Made by a program: the position numbers and the translations under genes. From NCBI GenBank assembly GCA_017165825.1, contig CM029366.1, positions 29,165,509-29,229,508 of the forward strand: a DNA stretch of 64,000 bases. Direction: 5' to 3'. Of this stretch, positions 10,783 through 22,184 are shown piece after piece (position 1 is the stretch's first letter; each line of letters starts with the position of its first letter). The notes beneath the pieces are model-generated. The model made no database searches, was not told the DNA's origin, and saw only the letters and a program-made list of their open reading frames with translations. The stretch comes from Hepsetus odoe. Lineage: Eukaryota; Chordata; Actinopteri; Characiformes; Hepsetidae.

Positions 10783-11022
10783 TTCACATTTGCGGCATTT
10801 AACAGACACTCCTATCCAGAGCGACTTCCATGTCCTAATTACAGGGACAGTCCCCCTGGAGCAAATCAGGGTTAAGGGTCTTGCTCAGGGACCCAGTGGT
10901 AGTGCTGGGTCCCTGAGCAAGACCCTTAGAGGTGGTGAGGTGCTGGAGGTGGGATTCGAATCTGGGACCTCTTGATCCAGAGGTCCATAGGCAAGTACCC
11001 TACCACTACATCACCACCCAAT
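10783..11022 (-). mobile_element. SINE-B with internal perfect inverted duplication
   Basis: Complement of SINE-B (GCGACTTCCATGTCCTAATT, GGGATTCGAATC, ACCACTACATCACCACCC). A 24-nt segment (10,873-10,896) is repeated in inverted orientation at 10,905-10,928 with an 8-nt loop. Confidence 0.87.
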
Positions 11023-11925
11023 ACGGAGGCAAACACGAATCCATTTTTGACACAACTTGAGGTTCATTCATTGGTTAACTTGTTTAAAAAAAGTGATGAT
11101 TTTTCTTCACTTTTATTTTCCACTACAGAACAGCAGAACACTTCAGCTCACCTTTAGAGCGCAGGTGTGAAGGTAAACATAAGTTCTTCATCCAGCAGAT
11201 GGAGACATTTTTCTCAAAAACAGCCTTATTTTCTAAACAAAATTTGAGAATATACTAATATAGAAATAGGACATTTAGGGGACATTTAAGATTGCTTTAT
11301 TAAAGTCATCTTTGAGTTATTTCAATAGTTGTGAAGAATTATGAGTTACAAATAATGAGTCATAAATAAGTAACTGCTATCAGCCACGTATGGGGTTGAT
11401 TCTGGTAGCTGCTTGGAAATTCAGAGAGAAATGAAGGGGCTGAAGGTCTTAGCTCAGGCTCAGGATGTCTTTAATGATCAAACAGGCTCGCAAGATGATT
11501 TATAGTCATTACCTTTGGACAAGCCTTCACACAGACAGACACGATGAATGATTAGCTGATTTTGGGATGTCAGTCTCCATGATATTAGCTGAACTTTTTT
11601 GGGGGAAAAACAGCAACTAAAACATAATAAAGGAAGTAGCATGGTCCTATAGGATTTACGTCACAGGTATCTGGTCAAGAGCTGGTCTCATTCAACTCAG
11701 AAGTGTTCTGGAAATCACTCATTTCCAGAGGAGGTCAGTTTCAGTCAGGAGTAAATGAGCAAAACCCACTTTTAATTTAAGCCCTCTTATCCTGATTGTA
11801 GTAGTCCAAAGATAAATCAATGGCCAGGTGGTCTGTTGAAGAGGCAGGTAGGGCCATATTCCAAGCCACCGTGCTTTGGAGACCTTTCCTAACTTCTTAT
11901 CTTATCTTTTCTATATGAGGTTTTC
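11023..11925. other. No gene seen
   Basis: Unremarkable AT-rich sequence. No splice-flanked coding segment or repeat was recognised. Confidence 0.5.
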
Positions 11926-11929
11926 ATAA

Positions 11930-11967
11930 CACACACACACACACATATATGTATATATATATATATG
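11930..11967. repeat. (CA)n(TA)n microsatellite
   Basis: ACACACAC running directly into ATATATAT. Confidence 0.9.
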
Positions 11968-12029
11968 AAAAATGCCAGTTTCCATTACAAAACAGGTTTC
12001 TACTCATATCATGTACATCAACAGTTCGC

Positions 12030-12215
12030 CAATCCATCACAGTGCAGACACTCTGTTGGGCAATTCAGGGGTCCAGTTGAAGTTTGGCAGAAGATCAGAG
12101 AACCCGGAAGAAACCCACGAGGAAAACATGTAAACTCCACACAGAAAGCACCTAGACCTTTGATGGGAATCAAACCCAGGTCCTTCTCAGTGTGGGGCAC
12201 CAGTGCTATATAATG
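12030..12215 (-). mobile_element. SINE-D fragment
   Basis: CAATCCATCACAGTGCAGAC..., GAAGAAACCCACGAGGAAAA, CATGTAAACTCCACACAGAA and TGGGAATCAAACCCAGGTCC match the complement of the SINE-D body and B-box region. Confidence 0.65.
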
Positions 12216-12893
12216 AATAAAATGGTGAAGTAAATGTACACAACCTTTACAGTAAAAAGATGAACTTTGTTCTGTTTACAAGGCCAAAAACATTATTTTA
12301 ATCAGTGTGTTTGGACCTTGTCTGACAAAGAAAGAGTACTTGCTTTACAGCCTTGTCCTTGTGTCCCCATTGATGACAGACTTTCCTACAATAAGGCACA
12401 GGTTAGTTTGTGCTCAGTGATATCGTCCCCTTGTGGCTACCCTTTCATGGTGCAGCACAAATTTAATAAAGCACAATGTACAGTGGAACTAGACTTTGGA
12501 GACTAAACTTCCAGGTTTAAAAAAAAAAAAAGTGGAAATCTTTGAATTTGGCTATGAAATCTGAACCACATGCCTTTTTTTAAATAACCCTTTTCCTTTT
12601 ATGTTCACAAATTAACAGCATCATTGATGCCTCCGTGCCTTGACCAATCCTAAAGCACATGTTATACTACAATTTCATTTCATTCTACTTTGTACTTTAA
12701 CTAACAAGAGATTAACATATATAATTGTATTCTACTGTCCATGAGTTCAAGATCTAATCTTATTTATCTAAACATTGGCTATGTGAATGAAAGAAAGTGA
12801 GAGAAAGAGAGAAAAGATACAGAGTGAGAGAGAAAAAGACTAAGAGACCAAACCATATACAAAGCGTTACCGACATGTTTAAAAAGATTAACA

Positions 12894-13576
12894 TTAAAGG
12901 ACTTTTTCCATCTTCAGAATTTTAACCCTGGCCACCTTGATGACCCACCAAGGAGCTTCACAGTGTTGATGAGTCTGAACCAGTGTAAAGCCCATCTTTT
13001 TGTAGAGGGCCATGGCTGCCGTCTGTGTGGAGCTAGTCTCAAGAACAATTTTGGAGAAACCTCGCTCTTTACAAAAGTCCAAGGCTGTTTTACCCAGTCG
13101 TGAGCCGAGGCCACTGCGGCGAGATGCAGGTGACACAATCATTCGGAAAAGTTCTCCGTATTTTTGTCCACTGTGAGGAAGTTCTTCAGCCTCCACAGCC
13201 ACCATGCCCATCACATGAGGTCTCCCGTTGATCTCAGCTTCAGCAACCCAGAAGCAGTTATCTGGACTGCTGAGGTAGAAGCCTGCAATGTCCTGCATGT
13301 CTGTGCACAGCTTTAGTCGGACAAAACCAGCATAAACCTCATAACAGCAGTAGTACAACAGGCCTATCCAGGAGCCTCCAGCCAACAGGGCCAGTCCCAC
13401 TGATTCTCCACCCAGTGTAAAACCCACAGCAAAAAAGCACAAGGTCAGGATAATGTAGAGGGGCTGGGAAAGGGCATAAGAGAAAGCTGGATTGATGTGC
13501 TCTTGGATTCCATCTTGAAATATGGTTCTGACAGCCTCGTGGTCCGATGGTTGGAATTTTCTAATATCTATATGCA
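12894..13576 (-). CDS. NAT8/camello-like N-acetyltransferase, main coding exon
   Basis: A 227-residue frame of the NAT8 (camello) branch of GNAT acetyltransferases. It opens H-I-D-I-R-K-F-Q-P-S-D, followed by a hydrophobic segment (about residues 35-75, PLYIILTLCFFAVGFTLGG and on) that would anchor it in the ER membrane. The acetyltransferase fold includes LCTDMQDI, FWVAEAEING and the acetyl-CoA loop RRSGLGSRLG, then LETSSTQTAAMALYKKMGF. Mammalian relatives N-acetylate cysteine conjugates or lysines in the ER; the substrate here is not known. The frame has no ATG at its 5' end. RNA-sense sequence TTTCAG|TGCATATAG, preceded by a C-rich tract, marks a splice acceptor at 13,577. An upstream exon ending in A would complete an ATG, so the start codon may be split by the intron. 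That exon was not found. TAA is at 12,894-12,896. Confidence 0.88.
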
Positions 13577-13591
13577 CTGAAACATAGAATC

Positions 13592-13605
13592 GGGGGGGGG
13601 GGGGG
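13592..13605. repeat. Poly(G) run, 14 nt
   Basis: On the minus strand this is a C tract just upstream of the acetyltransferase splice acceptor, and probably serves as its polypyrimidine tract. Confidence 0.9.
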
Positions 13606-13639
13606 TATTAATAATAATTATGTAAACAATTTTAAAAAT

Positions 13640-14155
13640 AACTAGTATTGTAGTCATCAAGTTACAGTATCTGACTAATTGTAGTAACTGGGAACAAGTA
13701 GTAAATGTTTAATGGCAGTAAAGAAGTAACAGCAGTAGAGATACCATACAAAATAGCAGAAATAACTAAGTTACATTAGCAACTGGCTAACAGCAAAAAA
13801 TGAGTGAAAGTATTAACTAAGTTACAGTAACTCCTAGAAAAGGACTTATATAAATAGCAGAGTTACAATAGTTATTGGTTACAGTATCCCAGTATCAGTA
13901 GTAACCAAACAACAGTAGTAATGGAGTAACTGTGGAGTAACCATAGTAACTGAGTAGTAATTGAATAACCCTAGTAACTGAGTAACAGCAGTAACCGAAT
14001 AAGCATGGTAATTGAGTAACAGCATTAATGGCAACAGCTGAGCCACCAAAATAACTAAGCAACAACAGTGACTTAGTAATCATAGTAACTGAGGGATAGT
14101 AGTAACTGAGTAACCATAGTAACTAGCAAGTGTAGTGACTAAGTGTAGTGACATA
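13640..14155. repeat. Degenerate minisatellite, unit about 15-17 bp
   Basis: Repeated AGTAACTGAGTAACCAT-like units with much drift (GTAACTGAGTAACAGCAG, GTAACCGAATAAGCATG, GTAATTGAGTAACAGCA) over about 500 bp. The densest part is 13,900-14,140. Confidence 0.8.
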
Positions 14156-14454
14156 CTCTTCAAAGTCCAGGTGGGGTGGTGTCCAGTTTCCAGTTCTGCA
14201 GCTCTACAAGTCAAGCAGGTCCATCTGCACATTCACTCCTCCAGCACCTTTTAACACCTGAGCAGGTCCAGAGCACGTGACCCACCAGCTGATTTACAAC
14301 CTTTTCAACAGCTCAAAGTGCAGAGACTTCAGGCCACAGAACAAAACTCCAGCAACGCAGGTGCATTCATTAATTAGTAATGCAATTAAGTCTGAGTTAA
14401 CTATCTGTGGTGGAGAATACTTGAGCTTTTAGTAAGTTTTGAAATGATGACTAC

Positions 14455-14640
14455 TTCGCACAGCAGAAAATGATGCAGGCAGAGTCTTGATTGTCCCCAC
14501 CTCCGTGAACAGCAAGCGACACCCAGCCAGTCTGGAATATTCCTCCAAAACTAAGCTGGGGCCACATATTTATACATCTCTTCCCAGACCAGATCACACC
14601 CATCTTTCCTTTCCACACCTCTTGGCCTTTTGCTACCATT
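14455..14640 (-). mobile_element. LTR-like repeat, copy 1
   Basis: Complement of the 3' part of the 22.2-22.6 kb copy: CACAGCAGAAAATGATGC, GATTGTCCCCACCTCCGTGA, GCGACACCCAGCCAGTC and CCACACCTCTTGGC. It may extend further right, to about 15,100. This is an inactive non-coding remnant. Confidence 0.6.
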
Positions 14641-15719
14641 ATTTAAGAAAAGCCCAGAGGCATGGTTTCAGCCCAGAGGCATGGTTGCATTTGCATTCTC
14701 ATATCATATGAAGAGTGCTCTGAGTGCAGTCCAAAAAGTTGTTCTTCCTAAAAGAAGAGGTAGATTACAGGGATACATAAATCATAACATATTCAGTGTA
14801 TACATATGCACAAAGCATGTTTGACATCATGTGATCTTAGCAATGTCATCGTATAGGGTAAAACACTTCTCTATATAAACTCTTTTAAAAAAGCCAATTA
14901 GCCAAATTAGGATGACACTTAACATGGACCCACTAGGAACTTCTTGTTCCTCAGTCTTTTCCTCTTCCCCGACATTCCATCCTCAAATTCCTGTTCCTCT
15001 TGGCCTGAGATTGCTGTCTCTGCCTGCTTAGCAGTGTCAGCCTCTCACACACTCGGAAACATTTCCTCACACAGCACTGATCTGAACATTAGACAAACTT
15101 ATCTCACCAAAACAACATGCACACAAAACACAACATAGACAGCAACACGGGTGGTGAAGTGGTACTCATCAGTACATTTCAATGGCTTGGGGGGGGACTG
15201 AAGAGTTTAAAACAGGGGAGGATGGGTGAAAGGACAAGTGCAGGTTCTACTGTTCCTGCAGTAGAATATGGAGGTGGATCTTTGATGGTAATCATCACTC
15301 AGTTCTTCCACAATACTAAATAACAACAAAATTACTATAATCAGCCCAAACAAAAGCAAGTTCCGAGGGTGGGCCCAAACCTGGCTTGTAGTCTACAGTG
15401 GGTTGTATGTACAATATAAAAAAGAAGGTTTCATTCCAAATTTATTTAGTTTTGAGAGAATCGGATATGCAAATAACTGTGCTGTAATGACTGCAGTGAA
15501 CTTTGTGCTGTGATGTGGAGTTTAGCAGAAGATGGAATGACTGATAATGCTTTTAGCCCTGCTTAAGCAGTACCTGGTGTAAATCTTCTCAGTAGTGATG
15601 CAGTTGGAGTGTGTCCTCCAATGGGACGGTAAATGTCCTCCAGTATCTTCATTATGGCTCTAAAGAAGTTAGGGCACTATTTTGCTTTTTGATCAGGTAT
15701 TACAGTAGCAGATGCACTA

Positions 15720-17455
15720 ATTCTTCTTTTTCTTTTGGATGCTCCCATTTAGGGGTCGCCACAGCGGATCAACCGTCTCCATTTCTTCCGGTCCTCTGCA
15801 TCTTTCTGCTTCAAACTGACCACCTGCATGTCCTCTCTCACCATGTCCATAAACCTCCTCTTTGGTCTTCCTCTTTTCCTCTTTCCTAGCAGCTCCATCC
15901 TAAGCACCCTCCTCCCAATATAATCCTGGTTTCTCCTCTGGACATGTCCACACCAATGCAACATTGCTTCTCTAACTTTATCTAACTTGAGCTGTTCCTG
16001 TAATATACTAATTTCTGATCCTGTCCTTCCTCGTCTCTCCCAACAAAAATCTCAGCATCTTTAACTGCTTTAGTCTGCTTTAATCTTTTCATCAGTGCTT
16101 CTGTCTCCAACCCATATAGCAAAGCTGGTCTACTAACAAGAAACAAGATTCTCCAATTGAGAACCGAGGTTTGAAGAGTCAGTGATGAGGCAAAGAGGTT
16201 TTTAAGCTGTAGCAAAGTTTATTAACAGAAGAGTAATGAAGTTCTTACAAGTTGTTCAAGGGCCCAGTGTTTCTCTCTGTGCTGAATCCTCTCTCCCACT
16301 TGCACAGTTCGGAGTGTGCCTTTTATCTAACCCCCCAGGGAGCTCCAAGGCCTCCGATGGAGACACCTAATCTAAGACTATGACCTTGTTTGGGTGTTTT
16401 TGTCGTGCTAAGAAAGCATCCCTCAGAAAAGAACAGAGAAAAGAGAGATGCAGTTGGTAATATGTAGGTTAAAGGTGACAGGGACATAAGTGAATGGTAG
16501 CAGCGAAGGGATTTAGGGTGACAGGGGTGAAAGGGCATGGGAATAGGGAAAACAGAGATATGACTGATATATGAGTAAAATAATATGAATAAATGAATAA
16601 AATGAAGATAAAATCCATCAAATCCATCACTTAAATGCATCTGTCACTCCTATTGCAGACCTCACCACTGTCCCACTGCCCTCATACATATCCTGTAATT
16701 CTTTCACATACTTCTCTGCCACTCCTGACTTCCTCATACAAAACTTCTCCAAGTCCACAAAGGCACAATGCAACTCCTTTTGACCTCTCTGTACTTCTCC
16801 ATCTAGACCCTCAGAGCAAACATTGCATCTGTGCTCTTTCTCATCATGAAACCATACTGCTGCTCACTAATCATCACCTCTTTTTCTTAAACTAGCATCC
16901 ACTGTTCTATCCCTTAACTTTAACCTAGTGTTGACCAGCTTTTCCCCTCCATAGTTGCTACAGCTTTGTGCATCATGTTTATTCTTGAAAATTGCTACTA
17001 GTTCATTTCTCCTCCACTCTTCAGGCATCCTCTCAGTTTCTCTCTCTAAGCAATCAGTATAGGTCCTTTTCTCGATCCTTACTGTCAAACCTCTCATACA
17101 AGTCACCATACACCTTAACTTGAGCCTTCGCAACTGTTTTCTTCGCCCTTTGCTTCATGCTTTTGTACTCCTGTCTACATTCTACATCTCTCTTGTTATC
17201 CCATTTCTTCTTCGCTAGCCTTCTTTTCTTCTTCTGTATACATTCCTGGACTTCTGGGTTCCAACACCAGGTTTCCTTATCCTCCTTTTCTTTCCAGCTG
17301 TCACACCTAGTACCTTTCCAGCTGACTCTGGAAAGACCCTTACCACTTTTGCAGCAGTTGCCCAGCAATCTGGTAACTCTTCACTACCTGCCAATGCATT
17401 GACTCCTGCCTGAATTTCACCTTGCATTCTTCCATCTTCAGCTTCCACCATTTGG
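15720..17455 (-). mobile_element. RTE-like LINE remnant, C-terminal ORF2 part, broken
   Basis: In minus-strand order, fragments match an ORF2 protein: DNKRDVECRQEYKSMKQRAK, KVYGDLYERFDSKDREKDLY, then reverse-transcriptase pieces (MPEEWRRNELVAIFKNKHDA, QSCSNYGGEKL), then RPALLYGLETEAL and the C-terminal HWCGHVQRRNQDYIGRR...RCGDP. Frames change between pieces and much of the RT domain, including the FADD box, is missing. The extreme 3' end lies at about 15,720. The RTE (Expander/BovB-like) clade call is by recall of fish elements and is moderate. Confidence 0.78.
16135..16645 (-). mobile_element. Insertion in the LINE remnant, LTR-like
   Basis: About 500 bp unrelated to the LINE separates its C-terminal pieces. 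In minus-strand sense it contains GTTAATAAACTTTGCTACAG (poly(A)-signal context) and CTTTGCCTCATCACTGACTC, as in the R region of retroviral-type LTRs. No coding region accompanies it, so a solo LTR is the best guess. Confidence 0.45.
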
Positions 17456-17686
17456 GGCAGTGGTGACCTAGTGGTCAGGGATTGGAACACTGTGGGCTTG
17501 AATCTGTGGGTTGCCCTGAGATACCCTTGAGCAAGGTACCATCCCCATCACTGCTCCTTCGGGGCTTTCAATAGCTGCCCCCTACTGCACATGTTCGAGT
17601 GTATGGGTAAAATGCAGAGGTGTAATTCTGTTTCATTGTGTGCTGTGTTGTTTCACAGTGACAAGAATAGTCACTTTCACCATTTG
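17455..17686 (+). mobile_element. SINE-A nested in the LINE remnant
   Basis: GGGGCAGTGGTGACCTAGTGG head, GAGATACCCTTGAGCAAGG, ATAGCTGCCCCCTACTGCAC and tail AATAGTCACTTTCACCATTT. LINE-type sequence resumes on the far side (17,690-17,880). Confidence 0.85.
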
Positions 17687-17689
17687 ATC

Positions 17690-17880
17690 CTCCACTCTGC
17701 CCTCACTTTCCCCTTCTGCTTGAACTCAAAGCTCATCCTACAGGCCACGATCCTATGCTGTTTAGCTACGCTCTCCCCTGTCACTACTTTGCAGTCTCAA
17801 TCTCCTTCAGACTGCATTTTCAAATCTGCAACCATCTGACCTTCAACATTCCTCTCCTTGAAACCATACCTACCCATATG
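17690..17880 (-). mobile_element. RTE-like LINE remnant, continuation
   Basis: CCTCCACTCTGCCCTCAC... through TCAACATTCCTCTCCTTGAA continues the minus-strand LINE beyond the nested SINE. Confidence 0.55.
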
Positions 17881-17914
17881 GAAAATTTTCACCTCAAAAG
17901 ATGCTAATAATCAG

Positions 17915-18375
17915 AGCACATGGTTTAGACACTTTGTTGGGTATGGTTTTTGTATCCTGTTCAACTACCTCTACTTTTGTGGGAACTGAGTGAGCTTGCT
18001 GTGGGGATGGTATGACCTTTCTGTGGAAAAGGAATGACCATCTTATGGAAAGGAAGACAGACCACGTTTTTGTTTACCTTATTTTGGAGAGCAGTCAGGG
18101 CAGAGCACCCTCCTGTTTATATGTTAGTATAAGCGCTGAGGCATAAATAATCCTAAAGGATGCCAATGCAGCTTACAACACCTTCTGAAAACATTTGATG
18201 ACAAAGTTGGAGTTACCTTCTTATATTTTACTATATTTGAATGTGAAATATAAGTAAAGTGAGAATACAAATGTAGCGACACCTCTGGGATGGGCCCTTG
18301 GGTCTTGAAACAATAAAATTTCAGGGCCATGGTGCTAAACATAAGACTGCCTATATCATCTTCTGCTGTGTTAAT
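17915..18375 (+). mobile_element. LTR-like repeat, copy 2
   Basis: Shares with 22,190-22,625 the stretches TTTTTGTGGGAACTGAGTGA, GGAATGACCATC, GGAGTTAC.TTCTTATATTTT and ATCTTCTGCTGTGTTA. It is diverged, with no coding region. Confidence 0.65.
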
Positions 18376-18661
18376 TAGTTTTAATTTTGAGAAATGCTAA
18401 AAGCTCAGTTGTTCTCCACAACATTAACTGGTGACCCTGACATGATTTGATGAATGACTGGTAAACAGATTTTTGCTACCCTTAGTATAGTTTTTGTGGA
18501 GTCAGCAGGTTAAGGTTCTTAGCCCAGATAAAGGGTTCACTACAAATTACAGATTGAACGTGCAGTATTTTACTTAAATTGTGTTGGGTGAAGGTGGAGA
18601 AGCTGAGAGATAGGGAAATCATTCCCTTGCTTCTCAGTTGGTTGATCTTCTTCTTCTTTTT

Positions 18662-19205
18662 CATTCGGCTGCTCCCGTTTAGGGGTCGCCACAGCGGATC
18701 AACTGTCTCCATTTCTTCCGGTCCACTGCATTTTCCTGTTTCAAACCGACCATCTGCATGTCCTCTCTCACCACATCCATAAACCTCCTCTTTGGTCTTC
18801 CTCTTCTCCTCTTTCCATTCTTCATCCTCTTTCCATTCTTCATCCTCTTCCTCGCTGCCCTTACTTCCATCTTATTTATTTGCTGCACTTCCTGGTTCAC
18901 GCTTCTCACATCATCCAGTCTTCTCTCTCTCTCATTTTCTTCATTCATCAGCCCCTCAAAGTATTCCTTCCATCTACTCAACACGCTCTGTTCACCTGTG
19001 AGTACGTTTCCATTTCTATCTTTAATCGTTCTGACCTGCTGCACATCTTTCCCAGATCTGTCTCCCTGTCTAGCCAATCGGTAAAGGTCCTTTTCTCCCT
19101 CTTTACTGTCCAACCTCTCATACAGTTCACCAAACACCTTTTCTTTGGCCTTCGCCACTGCTTTCTTCACCCTGCGGTTCATCTCCTTGTACACCTGTCT
19201 ACTGG
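18662..19205 (-). mobile_element. RTE-like LINE remnant with internal deletion
   Basis: A continuous 171-residue frame (18,679-19,194) joins the pre-RT linker (VFGELYERLDSKEGEKDLYR, RWKEYFEGLMNEENERERR) directly to the C-terminus (GRPKRRFMDVVREDMQMVGL...RCGDP). RMKNGK is duplicated at the join. The reverse-transcriptase core and endonuclease are absent, so it cannot be active. The 3' end at 18,662-18,690 matches that of the 15.7 kb copy. Confidence 0.85.
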
Positions 19206-19568
19206 TGGTACGGATAAAACAGAAAAAAGAAAATCATATCCGGTCATAAAAGCCTTTATCTGTAAAGGCCTGAGAGCTGCACAGAAAGCATCAGGGGTAA
19301 AAAGACTGCAGGGAGCAAGTTATGTGCTGAAAAGCTTTAGCCATTTACAAGAAACAAAGTGTTGAGTAAAGGCAGGGCAAGAGGTGTTTAGTAAGGGTCA
19401 GGCTCATTAGTATAAAGTCTGTGGGAAGTACCATCTTACAGTCTGTGTTACTGTCTATGTGTACGAATATGTGCGTTTGGTGAGATAAGGTTCTCTTGTG
19501 AACTTGAGAGCAGTTCCGAACAAGAACGATTGTGAGTGCAGTGTGAGTGAGTGTTTTGGAGACGGTCG

Positions 19569-19571
<3 letters not shown>

Positions 19572-19621
<50 letters not shown>
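19572..19621. repeat. (GT)n microsatellite
   Basis: About 25 uninterrupted GT units. Confidence 0.95.
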
Positions 19622-19622
<1 letters not shown>

Positions 19623-19699
19623 TTTGCAGAGTCTGGCTTGTACTGTTTGAAACAGTCTTCTAGGAAGGTGCAAAAGAAAAAATACTAGGAAACAGAGAA

Positions 19700-20580
19700 T
19701 GTGTGCAAATTATGAATATGAGCAAATTGAAGGGTGAAGTGACAGGTAACAAACAAACAAACAAAAAAAGAGAGAACAGTGACTGGAATGTGAAGACACA
19801 CAAAGTTTAACTCCAGTTAACAAATTAAAGTTAACAAAGTTAAAAAATCCTTTGCTAAAAGACAAGATTTTAAAATCTAAATACTAAAAATATGCAAACT
19901 AAGTGACCAAAGGAAGGTTCAAGTCCAGTAAGTTTTTGTGAGGCCATGAAAGTTCTAAGTGTAAACTATAAGCCTAAAAATCAGTCCTGACAGTCAAAGC
20001 TGTGATATGTGGTTATGTTATCTACATGGTAACTAAGTGGAACTGAAGACTCTGCCTGGGGTTTTCAAGTTCACATACAGCCCTGTTAATGCAGGTTGTG
20101 GCCTAACCTGGACAGCGCGTGCTCTCAACCCATTTGTCTGATTTCCCTGACAAATTTTGGCTTCACGGGTGGGCAGCACGGGTTCAGTGGTTGACTGCAC
20201 GGTAAGCAGACCGGAGGATGCTCGTGGACTAGAAAGATCCACCCATGGACCTGTAGTCCCATGCTGATGGGTAGAAGTGATCAAATTGCTTTCTCAAAAA
20301 TGCACCTTTAATATGATTAGAACTGAAATTAGGACCATTCCTACCCGCATGCGATAGCAGAGTTGTGAATTTTGGACTCGTCCTTGCAGTTCTGCAATTC
20401 TTTTCCTGTCTCTTATTTCTTCGCCATTTAAATCATTTTTCTGTTTTGTGATATTTTTGGGCCACAGGGCAGCATTGATATAGCTCTCCTTTAAAAGAAA
20501 ATAAAAAAAGTGAATAAATAAAATTAAAAAGAGTAAGTGTTAAGGTAAACAAGCAAAAATGGACAGGACAGACTATAATT
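19700..20580. other. No gene seen
   Basis: AT-rich sequence with AACAAACAAACA and AAGTTAACAAAGTTA short repeats. No coding exon was recognised. Confidence 0.5.
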
Positions 20581-20587
20581 CCAGAAT

Positions 20588-20728
20588 ATAATCCCAACTC
20601 TGGCAATACCAGAATTGGGTCCCTGAGCAAGACCCTTAACCCTGAGTTGCTCCAGGGGGACTGTCCCTGTAATTAGGACATGGAGGTCGCTCTGGATAAG
20701 AGTGTCTGCTAAATGTAAATGTAAATAA
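20588..20728 (+). mobile_element. SINE-B, 5'-truncated
   Basis: GGGTCCCTGAGCAAGACCC, TTGCTCCAGGGGGACTGTCC, CTGGATAAGAGTGTCTGC and an AAATGTAAATGTAAAT tail. The pol III boxes are lost. Confidence 0.85.
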
Positions 20729-20729
20729 T

Positions 20730-21915
20730 TCTAATAGCCTAAACGTCTCTCTGATGGGAACAAATTAAGGTGAGGACAGTTAAGTTTAGTTTGTACAGTG
20801 CACTGGGTGCAGTAGGAGGAGCTTCTCCAGCAGTTCAAAAAGCAGTTACAAAAATTATTGCATGCAAATATCACGAAAACAAAATTTGCACAATCTTTCC
20901 TTGATATATACTGTTCATCTATGTTGCTCAACAGCTTTGTCTTCCTGTCTCCTGTCCTTGCTCCCTTGTCAAGTTTCCTTATCCGTGTCCCATGTCTTGC
21001 TGGAGCCCTCACGCAACCTGCTTATCTCTCTGTCTCACAATCTCCCTCTCTGAAACTGTTCTCGCTTCATTGAAAGGTTTAAACAAATTTTGCTCTCACA
21101 TTCCCCCCTTATGATAATTTTATCAACCTTAAACACGTAACATTCTATTTCAGAATGCAGTAAGCAAAGCTAAATATTGCAAAAATTAAAATTATGAATT
21201 ATTTTTCGTCATCCTGAACCCCACCTTCCATGGCCTCTGTACTACTCCTAAGAGGGAAAGGAAGAGGAAGAGTGCAAGGCCAAAGACGTGGGGGAACCTG
21301 GGAGACACTTCTTAAAAGACTTCTCAGGCTGGTTGAGGGGTGGAGGACAGGAATGGGGAAGCAACAGAGAATGCGGGGAGGTAATTCTGGGCACACATTA
21401 CAAAGGAAATTAGTTAGTTCACTTTAGACAGGATCAAACACCCAATATTCTACTCATTTTAGAGAGGATGTATTTGAGGAATTATGGTTTAAATGGCATC
21501 CATGTAAATGAGTGTCTTCTTTGGAGACAGTGTACTAGCCAAATTATTATTGCACTTGCAGAGTAAAACTCGTAGCTAGTCAAAAGAATTATTAAAATAT
21601 TGATAATTCTAAGCCTCATATCTTACTAGTGAAACCAACAGATGAGGGAAGATGTAGGAAGATGGGTCAGAATGAGCAAAATAAGTATTACTGATTGGCA
21701 ACCAATCTCTGACTCTTCTGCATTTTACAAATACAGAACGGGTGCCCTCAAACCATCGTACATGTGCAACAAGGCTTTGAATTGTCTGAGTGCAGTGTTA
21801 CATCTTTTATTTACATTCAAGGAGCGCTCTCTCCTGCACGAGTGCATGACGTGGATCTAATCGAAAATGTGGTGATCGCCAGTACATTAGATTTTTTTCT
21901 AGCAGGAATCTAATG
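20730..21915. other. No gene seen
   Basis: No coding exon or clearly assignable repeat was recognised. Confidence 0.45.
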
Positions 21916-21919
21916 ATGG

Positions 21920-21985
21920 CATTAAAGTGAAAGGGACAACTGTCATTGTGAGTACACAGCACAAACCCCCCCCCAACGGAATGCA
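21920..21985 (-). mobile_element. SINE-A tail fragment
   Basis: AAAGTGAAAGGGACAACTGT followed by CATTGTGAGTACACAGCAC, then a C run. Confidence 0.6.
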
Positions 21986-22167
21986 TGTTTTTTTTGTGCT
22001 CTCCTAGAAACATAACTAATTTTATGTCTTAAGTCATAGAATCATTAACTATGTTATATATATAAAAAAATGCTTCACACCAAAGTTGTTTTAGGTACTG
22101 TTTTTATTGCATTTCTCACCCTCTAACTAACTGAAAATCTTGGTTTAGTCTAACTTTGAAGTCAGAA

Positions 22168-22183
22168 GGGGGGGGGGGGGGGG
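22168..22183. repeat. Poly(G) run, 16 nt
   Basis: Uninterrupted G run at the left edge of LTR-like copy 3. Confidence 0.9.
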
Positions 22184-22184
22184 C

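Noticed and set aside
18758..19365. Plus-strand frames of 108 and 161 codons
   Set aside because: Antisense shadows of the LINE-coded minus-strand frame.
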